Below, one piece after another: positions 49,974 through 63,539 of a stretch of DNA of 64,000 nucleotides (the first letter of the stretch is position 1; every line of letters starts with the position of its first letter). Source of the DNA: Synchiropus splendidus (Eukaryota; Chordata; Actinopteri; Syngnathiformes; Callionymidae). The stretch is taken from assembly GCF_027744825.2 (NCBI RefSeq), contig NC_071336.1, positions 23,857,501 to 23,921,500 on the forward strand, given 5' to 3'. A program made the position numbers and the translations under genes. The notes beneath the pieces are model-generated. The model was not told the DNA's origin and searched no databases. It saw nothing but the letters and a program-made list of their open reading frames with translations.

Positions 49974-50072
49974 GTCAATGAGGTTTCATGAAACACTGTC
50001 CATATTTTCAGAGCTCACTAGGTGGCCCTCTTGGTTAAACAAATGATGTGAGGTTTCATAGAAATATTTTTT
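49974..50072 (+). mobile_element. inverted-repeat transposon (MITE), family 1 copy 5, left half only
   Basis: It begins GGTCAATGAGGTTTCATGAA and follows the family through TTGGTTAAACAAATGATGTG and AGGTTTCATAGAA, then loses similarity. One CTCF-like core is recognisable at 50015-50029, degraded. The right half is missing or too diverged to see. Confidence 0.65.
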
Positions 50073-50899
50073 CAAAGATGAAGATTATACACTGCCATAT
50101 ATAAGATTACGAAAATTAAGAAACCAATCCACGAAAATGGCAAGAGTTATTTCGGTGTATCGTTATTGGGCCTTGTTTACCTCATTTTAGGTTTTCAATT
50201 TGGGCCAAAAATTTTTCTTCTGCTTATCCAGCCCTTAGAGGCTATTGGTGGATAGCAACTGCATACCATCTGGATGTAGAGACTTCCGAGTCTCTCTAGG
50301 AGAGATGAACTTCTCATTCCATTGGAACTGGGACTGCGCAGTCACAGACAACACGATAAATCCAACTGAAATGCCAGTTAGCATTTGTAACCGGTCGTCG
50401 GCAAGAGGGGAGGGGAGAGGGACTTAAGTGTCTCTAAAGCCGGGACCATCAACACCAGTGCTTGTAAAGTGAGCATCAATTTCCTTTCTAAACGTAAACT
50501 TAAAGGAGCCAGACCTCACCAGCTCTGAAAATATCAGTTGGCATCGACCATTATGTTGTTTATTGTGCCTCGGTCATAATGTGCTGTCGTGGCAGGTTTA
50601 CGAGCGGTGGCATAAACACCACCAATAAGTGCCAAAACACAAAGGAAACATTAAATATGTACGATTTAAACACAATGATTTCCAGAGTCACTCGACAGTC
50701 CGCTTAGATAAGACATGTAATAAAAAGGGGGAAGCGCATTATACTAATTCGTCTTGTCTGCCGAGCGCTTTGACAGCTCCACTGATGCCGACATCTCTTT
50801 AACATGAGGTTAGTGGGAGTTTGGCCTCCCCTCAGTCGTTTGTAAGCTTCTGAGCCTGGAAATGATTAGGCCTGGGAGGGCAATTAGCCCATCACAGGG
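50073..50899. other. non-coding stretch upstream of the TATA-like box
   Basis: No gene is recognised. The part at 50690-50899 is free of repeats and lies directly upstream of the TATA/MEF2-like box, so it may be promoter-proximal DNA. A GGCAATTAGCCC homeodomain-type site lies at 50879-50890. Confidence 0.35.
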
Positions 50900-50909
50900 C
50901 TATATATAG
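50900..50909 (+). promoter_or_regulatory. TATA box overlapping a MEF2-type site
   Basis: CTATATATAG fits both a TATA box and the MEF2 consensus CTA(A/T)4TAG. It lies about 50 bases before an ATG in favourable context at 50959, so transcription would start near 50930. There is no direct proof of promoter activity. Confidence 0.35.
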
Positions 50910-50958
50910 TCCACTTGGCCCGGCTCGGCTCCTGGGTCACATCCACGCCGCAGCATTC

Positions 50959-51156
50959 ATGGACGCATGTTCTCTCAATCTGGAGCGTTTTATGAGTGAT
51001 GTGAAGGCTCTGCTGACTCAGATGAGCGGTCATAACTCAGCCGTCGATCAGGTGTCTCAGGAGGACGAGAGTGAGTGGGAAGCATCGCAGGAACAAAAGC
51101 ACATGTTCTACACGCAGCCATCAGAGTACGAGGCTTGTTGTGGTGATGTCCACTGA
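50959..51156 (+). CDS. possible first coding exon or small ORF, unrecognised
   Basis: A 65-codon frame starts in the context TTCATGG behind a TATA-like box. The first 37 residues, beginning MDACSLNLERFMSDVKALL, look like an amphipathic helix. Within it, GAGA|GTGAGT at 51070-51071 is a good splice donor, so the real exon may be 50959-51070 with the rest downstream. The helix has a loose resemblance to the N-terminal coiled coil of the SIKE/FGFR1OP2 family (pattern E-hydrophobic-x-x-D-x-K-x-L-L...H-x-x-A), but at this length that is weak and no second exon was found. It could also be a chance frame. Confidence 0.25.
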   Translation: MDACSLNLERFMSDVKALLTQMSGHNSAVDQVSQEDESEWEASQEQKHMFYTQPSEYEACCGDVH

Positions 51157-52539
51157 CTCACCGTTATTCATTTCATCAGAATTTTGTTCCGTGTTGCTCT
51201 GCGGTTTCTCACGATCTAGCCTTTGGTTTAGTCGCCAACAAACATCTCAAATGTACCGTGGTTGGGAAATCGCGCTTTCCCACAGCCTTACAACAGGGAG
51301 CAGCAATGCAAAGAATGCTTTCCTGTTTTACAGCCCCCTGTCCTCCATACCTCCTCAACTCTCGGGGAAAAAATACAGATTTCAGAGATTGTATCCTCAA
51401 AACAGGAGGTTCGCCCACTCTTTCACCTGGGACAGCTGTTTGACAGTGGAGGCAAACGTGGAAGGTTACAAGAGCCTGGGAATGTTTAACATCAAGAGAG
51501 CAATCAGAACATTGCAGGAGCTTGGGGAATTGGACAGGAAATATGGAGAGTAACCCCTTCCTGCCTGGGAGGAAGGAGAGGAGGAAGTGATTTCAGTTAT
51601 GGGAGCTGTTTCTGTGAACTGAAAGTGAGCCTGTTGATATAGGTTAACTCACTCTCTCATTTTCCTGCCCCGCTATATCGACCACCTTCCTTTAGCACGA
51701 TCGCAAAGGTAACAGTTTCCAGGCCACACAAACGTTCCTTTCCCTTTGACACGCCAGACACGTTATTAGATTTCATCCTCAGCCCTGTGTCCGCTGCGAT
51801 TTCAAGCAAAAGTATTTGAAAAACACTGAACCTCTGAACGAACATTTCGGGCACAAACGTAACCCTCTGGGCGCCAAAGTCGTGACAAGCAGCATTGCTG
51901 CATATAAACGACCCAATCTTCTAATACTGTATAAAGCCTGATGTTGTTACTTCTTTACACAAGTCAATGGCGGAAACCTGTAAAAATAACATTTGTCTGT
52001 ATGTTTGCACTGAAAGTTGTGGACTAAATAGTGACCGCTGCTTAGTGACAGCCAGTTTGTTCGCCGTTTGCACGTGCACACTGGTACCAATGCTTTGCTT
52101 CAACGTTTACAGGGACGAGTTGGGGCATGGTTGTTGTCCCAACCGCTTGTTGAGAATGTAAAAATAAACCATGAGAATAGCAGTAGATGACTCAATTCAC
52201 TTTCATCCCAAACTTCAGGTCACACCATCAAACCTATGGTTGTACTCATGGACCTAAATAGTCAAATATTTAGCCTGCTTTAAACACTATTTTTTTCCAG
52301 CCAAATACAACTTGTCTCCCAGAAAAGTAATAAACATAAAACTTAAACATTTAAAAAGACCATCCTTTTCTGAGCCTGGAAATATGGCCTCCCTGTGCTT
52401 GCTAGCTTTTCAGCTCTCTCTCAGGATATCATTCTGCCAACGTCACCTTCCAACATCACCTTCTGAGCCGTAGTGGCTCAGCAACCTCTTCAGTCCCTCC
52501 CAAAAAAAACTTGGAACAGAACTCAGCCAATAAAGACAA
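51157..52539. other. non-coding stretch, nothing recognised
   Basis: No gene is recognised. A 160-codon plus-strand frame at 51071-51553 has no family resemblance and overlaps other frames. Confidence 0.4.
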
Positions 52540-52860
52540 TGTATCAGAGGGAAGTGTTTTGACATTTACTGAATTGGTGACAGTAAAAATGTTCTCACTC
52601 TCCAATCACCAGCGGTCCATCCCTTCATATGTTTAGCTGGAATGTGTGGCTTCAGTTCTGCGAGCCACTGACTTAAGTTATTATGTTTCTTTCAGGATTT
52701 TTCTGTGAAAAACATGCAGAAAACTGTCATGTTGAAGTTTAAATACGTTTCATCATGTGAGAGTTCATCTCTATAAAGTGACCATATTTCTGATGGCATG
52801 GCAGTGCATCACACTAGCTTGTATGTGGCGGAAACCCTGCCTTCTCAGTTCCATTTTATT
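52540..52860 (+). mobile_element. dispersed repeat family 2, copy A
   Basis: Shares with copy B the phrases TTACTGAATTGGTGACAG and AGGATTTTTCnGTGAA, and with copy C AATACGTTT...GAGAGTTCAT and GGCAGTGCA. It is diverged and non-coding. Its ends are not defined, so the class is unresolved. Confidence 0.55.
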
Positions 52861-55800
52861 TAGTCCCCGAAGACACAGTTGCTTCATCATGTTTCACTAC
52901 AGTGTGGTTGTGTAGCATTATTGTTGTCACCACAGATGAGTTAAAGATAATTCAAGGTCAGGAAAAACACTTCAAGACCCCCTTGATTTTCATGGTGGCC
53001 ATGTTCCAGAACAGCAACGTCCAAGGGAAGTCTAAAAAACATTTATCTTCGATATGAATTTGTGATTGTTTAAGAAAACAATCCCTCAACGTAATAAACT
53101 TCTCCCACACACTCTTCCTTGAACATAGAGATGTTTTACCATCTCTACGAGGGTCACCATCTTCTACCGGAGCTAAGGTTCTGTGTCAGAACCCTTGAAG
53201 AGCTGGAAGTTCATTGATGCTACTTATCAGCCAATCACAGCCCAGGTGGATTCTTTGGGGTCATATTCTCCTCCGTAATATTTATGTATGTCATTAACAG
53301 AAGTTCAAGTTAATGACTAAAACAAGAGCTCTGATCTTCCTGAGCCAAAAGGATCTACATTCAGAGAAGTAGCAACCACCCTATCAACACAATCTCTGTC
53401 ATCAGTCAACGGACTTTAATGTCATAAAAGCTATTTAAAAAAGACTTGAATATAAACTTTTAATCAAAGAAAGGTGATCTCCTTTCCTGGATTACAGAGC
53501 TGATAACCTCATGTCAAAAGCAATAACAGATCTTCATCCATAGACCACATCTTTTACTCTCAACATTAGGATAAATGGAGGAAAATCACATGCATGTTGT
53601 CTCACTGGACAGTCACCAAGCACCACTCACATTTCTGCACCAGGCTTGCGCTTGATTTGTAAGAGTAATGAGCGAAGCCATACATAAGGGGAAGTTTTGG
53701 CACGACACTGAGCTCAGGGCAAATTGCACAAGACAACTCAGGAAACTGGAGTTTGTTTTGCATGCCATGCAGAGAACACTTCTCACCTTTGAGTTTCGCT
53801 AAGAGAGACCAGAACATTGCCTAATGTCTGGCCTGTGAGTCCACTCCATACAAATCACTGTTCCAGTTATCACGACTTATAAACAATCCTATTAGTCAGG
53901 TTTCTCAAAACAGAGTTGGAAGTCCGCTACAGCATCTCACATTACAGAGTACTGGTGTGTCTGCTGCCTTTTTTGCACAGAATTTACATAAAGCTTTTAC
54001 AGATACTGCTCCACACAGACATGGAACCTATATATGTATATATGAAATATCAGTATGAAATTGTCAAGAATTCTGAAAGAGCTGTCCAACATGCCAAGCC
54101 TTGTGCAATCCTACACACTTTGCAGTGTACGATTATGTAAAACACAAATGAAATGCAAAGACATAAGTGTAGGCGAACAGATTTTAACTTATCTATACAA
54201 ACACACAGCCCTCTGGTTGCGTAAAAAAGTGTCATCACAGAGCATATCATCTTCACCCAGGTCACAGAGTCAGGAAAGAGACAGAAAGCAAATGATAAAC
54301 AGGTAAAAGATTTTTACTCACACTATTCAGGTATGTTTGTAAAATGTTTATAAAGCAGCCAAAAACAGCGCCACAACAATGATGAATACCTACATGTACA
54401 CTTTTCTACAGCGTGAAACAAGACTTTAAAAAGTGGTAAGTGTATGGAAATAAATTAACAGACCTCAGCAGTTCATTAGTCTGTGTCAGTCACACAGGAT
54501 AAGCAATAGTGAAATTACAGCAGAAATACTATTTACCTTTCTCTCTTTGTACTTGGATGTTGTTAATTTTAAGTCATAAATATCATCAATTTTAAATTAT
54601 TATATCAGCAGCAAGTTCCATATCATGGTTCTCAGTTTGAACCTCCTGATCCAGTTGGGTCATGAGTTCCAGTCACACTTGGAGGCGTTAAAGGTGGGGT
54701 AGGAGATGGAAGCAGTTGTTTCTACATTCCTTAAAATCCCCATCACACCTTGACTGAATGAGTGAAGTGAAAGCTAATCGAATCCGCCAAGCTGCAACTA
54801 TATGGCATTGGGAGAGTGTACGAGGAAAGGGGGTTGGACTGAAAGTGCAGCTTGCTCAAACCTTTTTCCTGGACAACCAAAGGGAGGCATTGCACATGAG
54901 ATCGAGAGATGGATCAGTGCTCCCCCTCCAGTCATGAGGACTCAGCTCCCCGAACTGGAACTACACTCTCTCACCTCACACCAAGCTTGGCAAGGACCAA
55001 TACCACAACATAGTGAGAAAAGTTTCCATCGCAGGACTGCGATGATGACAGCAAGGTATGGACCTTGATCATTGAGAAGCAGCTCAGAGTAGTACCACAG
55101 CTCCAAACAGATCCTAACCAGTGGCAGAAGAGGGCACTAGGGACTATATTTTTTGGTTGTCCTGGGAAAACAGTGGTATGGCCCCTTTAGGGAGTTCTAA
55201 ATTAAATCAAAGCATCTATTCTCAGACAACTTGTCACACAACCCAAACCCAGGAAAGTGGATTCTCTGCATATAATGCTGAGACTCTCAACTACAAGTAT
55301 ATCCTGATGGACCCGAATACTACAAAATAGATGGTAGGACAATTCAAGACAACTCATATCCTGACATATCATGTCAACTTGACATCCTCATTTCGACATG
55401 TGAGGTCACCGTGGCGGGCCGAAGGCTCAGCAGCACTGAGGGCATCGCATGACCTTGATGTGACATTGTTTACAGCAACATAACTACTCTGGCTGAATCA
55501 TGTGCGACTGATGGAGCACATTTGAATGTGACTTGCTGGATTATTGTCTTGCTCTTTTCAACTGCTGTCCCCAGAGAGTGGGATAATACAGAGGAATGCT
55601 TCAGAGCGCTTTAATTTACTCAATTTATGAATCGAAGGGGGCTTCCTTTTTATGGTCTTTTTGAACGTATAGACAATTGCAGATTTCCTCTCAGAGAGAA
55701 GATTCCAATCTTAATTACTTGGTTAATTAGCTGGGATTCACAGGAGAAGCTTCATCCTATTGAAGGAGGCTCCTGACAGAGTTACCTTCCATCACAAAGA

Positions 55801-56574
55801 CCAAACAAATCCCTCAGCAAACCCCTCAGTGTCTCTTCTGCAGATTAACTGCATAAGCGAGAATTCAATCTTGTTATTCGCCCTCTACACTCCACCTGGA
55901 TACAGATTAATATTTATTGTTTCCCAATGACGACGAGGGAACGACAAAAAAAAAAAATCTGTCACTACATGATGAATACAGCGACGGCTTGGTGAGCTGA
56001 ACTTCAGCAGATCAATGAAGCGTTCAGCCGATCATAAAAGAAAGTGCCAGGAAAAGAAAACTAAAACATTGATATAAAAAAAAAAAAAGTGTCGAGCGAG
56101 CATGCAGGGAATTGAGCCTGTGCCTTCAAGTCATCACTCATCTACATGGGTGCAGCATCAGCTGGAACTTCATCCATGACTGGCAGCATCCTCCAGCTGC
56201 ATGAACATGCCGCGCACGGGTTGAGAAAATTTGGCGATTTGGCACACAGGCAAGGTAGAGAGCAGCAAGCGGCCAGAAAGGAAAGGTGAGGTAAGGTCCA
56301 GCTCAGGCAGCTGTTTGCCATTACTGGACCTCACCCTCCTCCCCCTTCAACAGGAAATGAGCAATCAGTTAGTACTGACAGGTACATGCTGAACCATCGC
56401 TGCTCTGCAACACAGAAAGGAATGGATTAGAGGAGTTAAATGTTAACCTTAAACCTCTCCCGATACCTTTGTCAAGAGGAGTGCATTTCATAAAGTATTT
56501 AATGTATTCTTGGGGAACAAAGATGTTGAAGAAAAAAAGTGACTGGACAAGTTTGAATGTTATATACAGTACAT
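52861..56574. other. non-coding stretch, nothing recognised
   Basis: No gene is recognised. AT-rich patches lie near 53990-54060 and 54540-54600. A-runs lie at about 55948-55957 and 56078-56089. A complex, homeodomain-site-like segment (GGTTAATTAGCTGGGATTCA) is at 55722-55741. Confidence 0.45.
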
Positions 56575-56900
56575 CAGTGGCGGGCCATGCATTTCATTTT
56601 ATATATATATACACATATACATACTGAACAGAGTCATTCAAGAGGTGATAGAGAAAGAGAGGGGAATGTTTTGTCACTTACTGAATTGGTGACAGCAAAA
56701 ACACAGAAACGATGATGATGTTTTTTCCAGGATTTTTCCGTGAATAACGAGAAAACGACACATTCAAGACCACCTCTTTGATGTTTCCACTTCATTTTAA
56801 TCTGCATGATCATCATTTCATCATTAAAGAGATCAGTGCTCTGATGGCGTGGCGGCCAGGCCAGTTTATATGTGGTGGAAGCTCTGTTGTACACTCATTT
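56575..56900 (+). mobile_element. dispersed repeat family 2, copy B, with a transposon-like end
   Basis: The left edge CAGTGGCGGGCCATGCATTT resembles the CAGTGGCGGnCCGTGC terminus of fish DNA transposons. The body shares TTACTGAATTGGTGACAG, CAGGATTTTTCCGTGAA, and the GCTCTGATGGCGTGGCGGCC and TATATGTGGTGGAAGCTCTG phrases with copy A. A (TA)n tract lies just after the left edge. The right terminus was not located. Confidence 0.5.
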
Positions 56901-59900
56901 GCAAAGTCTCAGTTTCCTATCAGAAAGACTCCAACAAGACGGCCACAGTTTGCCGACAGCGGCACAAGAAAGTAGAATCACACGGCTGCGCCAGCGTGCC
57001 CTGACACTAACATGCTAAATGTGAAAATAAATATCTCAAACATTTGCGCTCACCAAGCGCTAAGCCTGCGGTAGCCGCTTGATTGGAAGTGGCAAACTTT
57101 CTCCACCTGGTTATCTTGCTGGGCGCCTTGGGGACGAACTGCAAAACATGAAAAAACAGACGCCCTGTTTTCTCATCAGGACGCCCTAAATGTTCGATTA
57201 TCAGTGCTTGTATAATGTCCAACTCGTAGTGTCATCACACTGGTTTCCATGACAAGACAAATCTCAAGAGTAATTTCGAAGAATATGATCAAAATTAGCA
57301 GATTCTGAACCCTAAGCCGTAACTTGGCCCCCAATTGATCGGTGCAGCCCGACTCATAACGCGCTGCAATTTTTGCCTCATCGGAGGAAGTCACAAGGCC
57401 GATCCAGACCCATACACAGACAACGGAAGCATGGTTGTTACGTTTCACAGCTGACCACTTAACCACCCTCCCACAGTCTTCAGCAATACACAAATTTTAA
57501 ACGCAAATAAACACAGAGAATCCAGGGAATTATCTGCTCCCTACACAGTTACTAGTCAGCCAAGACGCTGCTTGTTTTAAACGTGTTCCAGTTTTAGCCC
57601 AAAACCTTTTGCCACATGCCAGTGTTCATCTCATCTCTAGCTGAAAAAAATGGTATGACGGATGTAAAGAGAATAAAAAGAAACATATTTTGAACTGACT
57701 AACCATTTAAGCTATAGTACAGTTTAACATGCCACTGAAGTAAGGGATAATAAAGACTGTACATGTGATTAAGCAGCAATGTTAAATGACAATATAACAA
57801 GCGAGTGCAGAAATACAACCCAAACGGCCAGAAATGATCATCTAAACGAGAGGTTCTATCTTGCAACTGCATCTTTTTGAGTTGTTGTTCCACATTCTCT
57901 GCTCTTCGCAATAAAAAAGGAACCGTGTGCTGTATCAGCATGTAACAGATGTCCACATACAGACGCACAGTAAGCAGAAGTCAGCATGGAGTTGCTTGTT
58001 GATAGTCGTGACAAACCTGGAGAAGCCCTCGGGCTCCACAGTTCTACCTTCCTCCACACTTAAATCTCTGTTCTGCTGTCCGACACGCTTTGTTGGTGGG
58101 AAACAACTAAAGAGGAGTGACATAAAAGCCATGCTGCCTCGTGTTCAATTAGTAAGGATTACACTGGAATATGCTGGCTTGCAGTGTACGAGCGAGTAGG
58201 GAAAACACTCGCGATGGCAAAAAACGGAGTGAAAATCCACGAGAGAGCACAGCTATTGCTTATGAGCGGACACACCTTTCCTCAGCAACTGTCGTAAATC
58301 AAACCAAGATGTCCAACAATCGCTCAGTAGATGCTCAGCAGGCATTAATCAAGTGTAGCTGGGTTAGTGAACTTTCTGCAGACTCATGCTCTGGCTCAAG
58401 AACGGACTGATCCCATCTACTACTGGACATGTCCAGAGGGATGAGAGACAAATCTTAATAAGCTAGCAAGGCCATCATCTTGCTCCCTGTCAGTTTTATG
58501 AGAATGGGCAGTGTGGGACTCACAAGACGTTTTACTCATCAGGGAACTGAAATACAGGACCATGAAATTATTGGAGCCACAAAGTACCGATCCATTCAGG
58601 ACACATGGAACAGGAAAAAAAACAAAAACAGAGTTTTAAAATAATCTTCTAGCTCTGCACCTAAATGGAAGCAGACGTTACACTTTGTTGTCTTGTGGCA
58701 GCGCGGAATTGAAAATGCAGCTCCGGAGCTACCGCACTATTTTCCAGGCAGTCTGGAGCACATCCACTGACCAGGGGCGTCTGTGGTTGAGCGGGGCTAG
58801 TCCACAGGTCCCGAAAGGCAACCTGGAGGGAGGAATGACTGAGTAATGGCAGGGTAACATGATCCAGGGCTGGGAAGGAGTGGGAGAAGGCCTGACGCCT
58901 GAACTCAAGATGTAAGATGGCGAGTGGTAGACAAATGTGCTAGTGAGATATACATGTGTGGTTAGCTGAGAGGTGGGGTACAGGATGCTCAAGAGCCACG
59001 CCCTTCACTAGAGTGGGATAGGCTTAACAAAACATTCAGGTTTAGGAAGACACTCGAGTGGATGAACGTGTGGGTTTGCGAGTAGGACAATATCTAAAAT
59101 AGTTTTGGAATTACAGAGTCGTTTTAGAAGGAGCACCACCAGGTGCGCAGTGAAGATTGGGCTGTTAGGAAGACAAACTAATCGACTCTGATTTCAACAA
59201 ATTGATAGCTGCTCCCTGCCTTCACTACACTGTCCCCAAAAACTAATCATCACATCATGACAACAGACGTTGATCTTATTGGACATATTAACGCGACATC
59301 CTGGGCATCCTACAGACAATACAACTGAGGATCAGTAAAGCCAACATCGGTCCACTTTGTTTCATGATGTCATTCACATCTGCATAAAGGTCACCCTCGA
59401 TGGAAGAATGTTACGCTGTCCAAGTGCTGCTCTAGTTATTTGGAACCACAGGCGTCACCCTGCCAGAAAAAAAGCACAGCTCAGAATACTTAGAAATAAA
59501 TACTGTAAAATAACTATATAGAAATAGACATTTGTTAATGTAAAAAACTTCAATCCTGGATTAACAACAGAGGATTTTCACTTCTCTTTGGCCAAAGACA
59601 GCAAAGTACAAAACCATCCATTACATGATCGGTGAGTACCACACAAGCCGCAGCCTTGTCAGGTTGCTGGACGAAGTCTGGGGGAGTTTCCAGAGGGTTC
59701 ATGTCAGTTCAGGGATTTCACACTTTTCACAACAGTTGCCTTTGCAAAAGTTGACTTGGCATTGCCAAACAAATGTAAGAAATCACACAACTCGATATTT
59801 GAACTTGAGTTACTGGCACACTGAGCAGTTTGGACTTGGGTGGCTTTTCGGCGTACTTGAGTCTCCTGGAGCCGGACCCAGCTACAAGGAGTGAGAAGTA

Positions 59901-62900
59901 AGTGATGTCCCTGCTCACTTTTCCGACAAGAGAATGCGCACGCTATATTTTGTACAGGCATGTCTTCGCCGTCATGAGATAGATTTGGAACAAAGCCAAC
60001 TTTGGTGGTCAACAAGGACAGGTGCGTTCAAGTAGGAGGTGAGTCTGTTTCATTGAGAAACAGGTTGATAATTGCGATAATCCAGAAATTTTCCACCATT
60101 ATGAATTGAGGTCGATTAATCATCCAGTTCAATCTGCCTCAGTAGCAATACTACAGTGTGCACACCCGCAGCACCCATAACCTTCTTCACTGATTTATAG
60201 GAATGTATTTTTCCACACATGATGAATGTCCAACTAGATGACATATAAAAATAAATAATCCTTTCAACAGTTTGATGTTTGAAACTGACTAACTTTATTA
60301 AGCGGTGTGCAGAGAAAGCACTGAAACAGACTTGTCAACGCCGCCAATCTAAGGAGACCAGTTCTAGGCTGACGATTTCTACCTGATAGTTAGCTTAAAG
60401 TGGAGCAAGGCCAGGAACTTTTGCTCATGCAGCCTCGTATAATAATATGCCTGAGTTCCCCGCAGCCTCCGAATCCAATAAAAGTCCCTCAGTTGTTCAG
60501 CTTTTGATGTCATTTTCATTAACTGATTCTTGGAAACAAGACACGACCATTTAACCAAGGGACTATTACTAAACCACATCCTCCCATTTTTCATCCACAA
60601 TATGGTCTCCATTCATTATTCAGACAAGAGATGCACTTTCCTTGTTCCTCAGCCCTCCACTCAAGACGTCTTCAGTCTGCACTTAACCGACAGGACATCA
60701 GCCAACTACACTTCAAAGTACCTGCGGCAGAACCTCTCCCAAAAAAGCCAGCTCTTGAGGTTTTAATCAATCAGACTAAACTTGGCTAATGGAGTTTTAA
60801 TTCCAAATTAGATTCCCTTGAATTCGATCTTTTCACAAGCATACTTTTTTTAAATTAAGAAATGGAAAGAAAATCTCTGGGGTTTTCAATTTATAGATAG
60901 ATAGCCACTATGCTTCCCACATCGTTTCTGACATCCTCAGCACAGTGTCCGCAGCATGTGCTTGGGGTGGAACCTTGAAAATAAGATCATAACTTCCTAG
61001 ACTTGTATTGCTCGACTCCATAACAATTTGACATGAGAATTCATAGCATGGCAAAAGCATATTTGTTGCGTGGGTGTCCAGTCTCCACCACTCTGCGCTG
61101 GAACTTCAAAGCTATGAGTGGCGCCTGAGCTGAGGAGTCTGCCGTGTACGTGTGCTCGCATATGTTACATGATCTTGGGCATGATGTTGCGGAAATGTTA
61201 GACAAGTAACTACGTTTCCTCCTGCTGCTACAAGCCTTCTCATCAGGCCACATGTGAAACCACAGAGGAACTACACCCTGGCCAGAGTAAATGTTTCAGC
61301 CAGTCACATGACCCATGTTTACATAAATGCCAGCCTTGGATGCCAACGCCTTCCTCTGACTCTAAGAGCACAGACAAATTCCAGTATGCATCTTACATCT
61401 TGCCACATGCAGATCAAGAACTTCTACTCTGCATTGTTTAAAAACGTTCAAAACTGCAGTTTCAAAAATATCTGTCTTGATCTGGCACGGCGTACTTGCA
61501 ATAGACTTGGGTGTCCTTTGTATAGCAGTCACCATGACTTCCCAACCCAGGGACAGTTGTCCATCACACACCTCCACACTTTGATCTCGCGGACATCGCT
61601 CATATTGTACCATTTGTATTTCACCATACCTGGCATGACAGTTCAAGAGCACACGCCAGCACAATGGCATCACTTCCAATCGCCTTGCATGACCATCCCA
61701 CTTCTGACACCATTAGTCCAAAGCAAGTGACAAAAATGTTCTAACCTCAAACCTCCGCCGGCTTCTCTGACTGATGTGTCATATGCATATAACCACGAGG
61801 ATGGGAGGTAGGCATAGTGTACTTTTATATGTAGACTTGCTCCACAAAATCTCCACCAGGACTCAAACGGCATCAACCTCACAATAGGAAAAGTAGACCA
61901 AGAATCCTGGACAAGTCTCATTGTTTTTAGGACTATAAAAGTTGCTGGACTGTTAGTACAACTCTGTCTGCGGTGGATATTGTTGGATGGAAATTATGTC
62001 TGGGGTGTGGACTTAACGATATGGATGATAGATAAACTATAACTGAGGCAAGTTGTGTCATTGCAGGACATCACAACTTAAAAATTAAGGTTGCGTTTTG
62101 CATATGAAACCATATGGCACTATAAAATCTATTCAGTCATCAGATCACACAGGCTGTGTAGGCTAAGCTGATGTCTTCAGGAACAGTTTTGTTTTGAATA
62201 AAGTGGGCAGCAAAAGCACAACTCTTGATCGCACCTTGAAAGTAAAACCGAGAACGCCTGCTGGAACACGCTATGAAAATTTTCCTCTCCGTAACTGCCC
62301 AAAATCCATCTTCACTTCACCGCAGCTGAACTCGATCTTTCGACTTGAAATCTTTACAGCGATCTTTTGGTAAAACACCTCAGGGTTTGTGACCTTCTCT
62401 TTTCATCACTTCTAGTTACCCTGGAAACTGACACTGGATCAGCTCTACCGCCGGAGAGCCGTAGAACCTCGCCGGCCAATTCTCCTACGGTCGGCCAGCT
62501 ATAGAAACCACAATCCTGCAACATTTCCATTAAACACAGACACTAATATGTATTAAGTCACAGTATGAATTCGTGGACCTGATCTAATCCTGACATTTTC
62601 CTCTCCTTCAGTTCCATGATGGAGTAACGATCGGCATGAGCAAAGCGAGGAATGTGGAAGGGGCCAAATTAATTGGCAATGCAAGAAAATACTTCAAGAT
62701 GAATTCAGGACGAAGCTGGCACATGGAAACCGAGCTGGTGCTATTACCTTCGCCACCTAGTCTAGTGCAATGACGCTTGATTGTGTCTGTTATTTGTGGT
62801 CAGGTGTGTACTGGATTCAAAACCATTTCACAGATTGGTACCAGAATGGGACAACATATTAAGGTGTTACACTGTCACTGCAAGGCTGGAAACCAATTCA

Positions 62901-63539
62901 TACAGTGTGATCAGACATGAGTAAACTACACAGCACATTGAACTTCTATTTCAAGGAAACCTGTAACACAATGTGGTGAGAGACTGCTGCACAATACAGG
63001 TCTGACTGTCATTTTTTGGCCTATAAGTAAAAGTACCTACGGGCCGATTTTTGCAAATTGTTTTTTCTTTTCTTTCCCACAACTAAATCACACACTAAAG
63101 TCACTATTTGTTATGATTTACTGAAACCTACTCAATAATACTGAACAAAACTGATGCCTTATAACCTGACACACTGCTCCTCTTGTCATTGACTACATGT
63201 CCAGGGAATGAGTATCTAGGGTCCAGTCAACAACGGCTGCTCGGCCAAAACAATGAACTCCATTAGCATAGGTTTCACTCCAGTTAGATTTCCTGGGTAG
63301 CACTGGGACTCGGTGATTCGAGGCAAATTGTCTAATTTTACTGCCAAGACTCACTCTCTGCATAAACATGTTGCGAATTGCCATTCAGTTCAGAGAATTG
63401 TCAAATGATGACAGTCAAGGCTGGCTCACGATGTCTGCTGCTGCAGCAGGGGTGCAGGTCTGGAAGTAGTGTGATTTTCCAGGGAAATGCCCTGTTTTGT
63501 TTGGCAGAAACAACAAAACAAAACAGTGGTGTAAAATTT
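56901..63539. other. non-coding stretch, nothing recognised
   Basis: No gene, RNA gene or further transposon is recognised. The longest frame (158 codons at 61254-61730, plus) has no domain or family resemblance and a frame of similar extent runs opposite to it. Confidence 0.45.

Noticed and set aside
61254..61730. 158-codon plus-strand frame
   Set aside because: No recognisable family, a competing 105-codon frame on the opposite strand, and no promoter or splice context.
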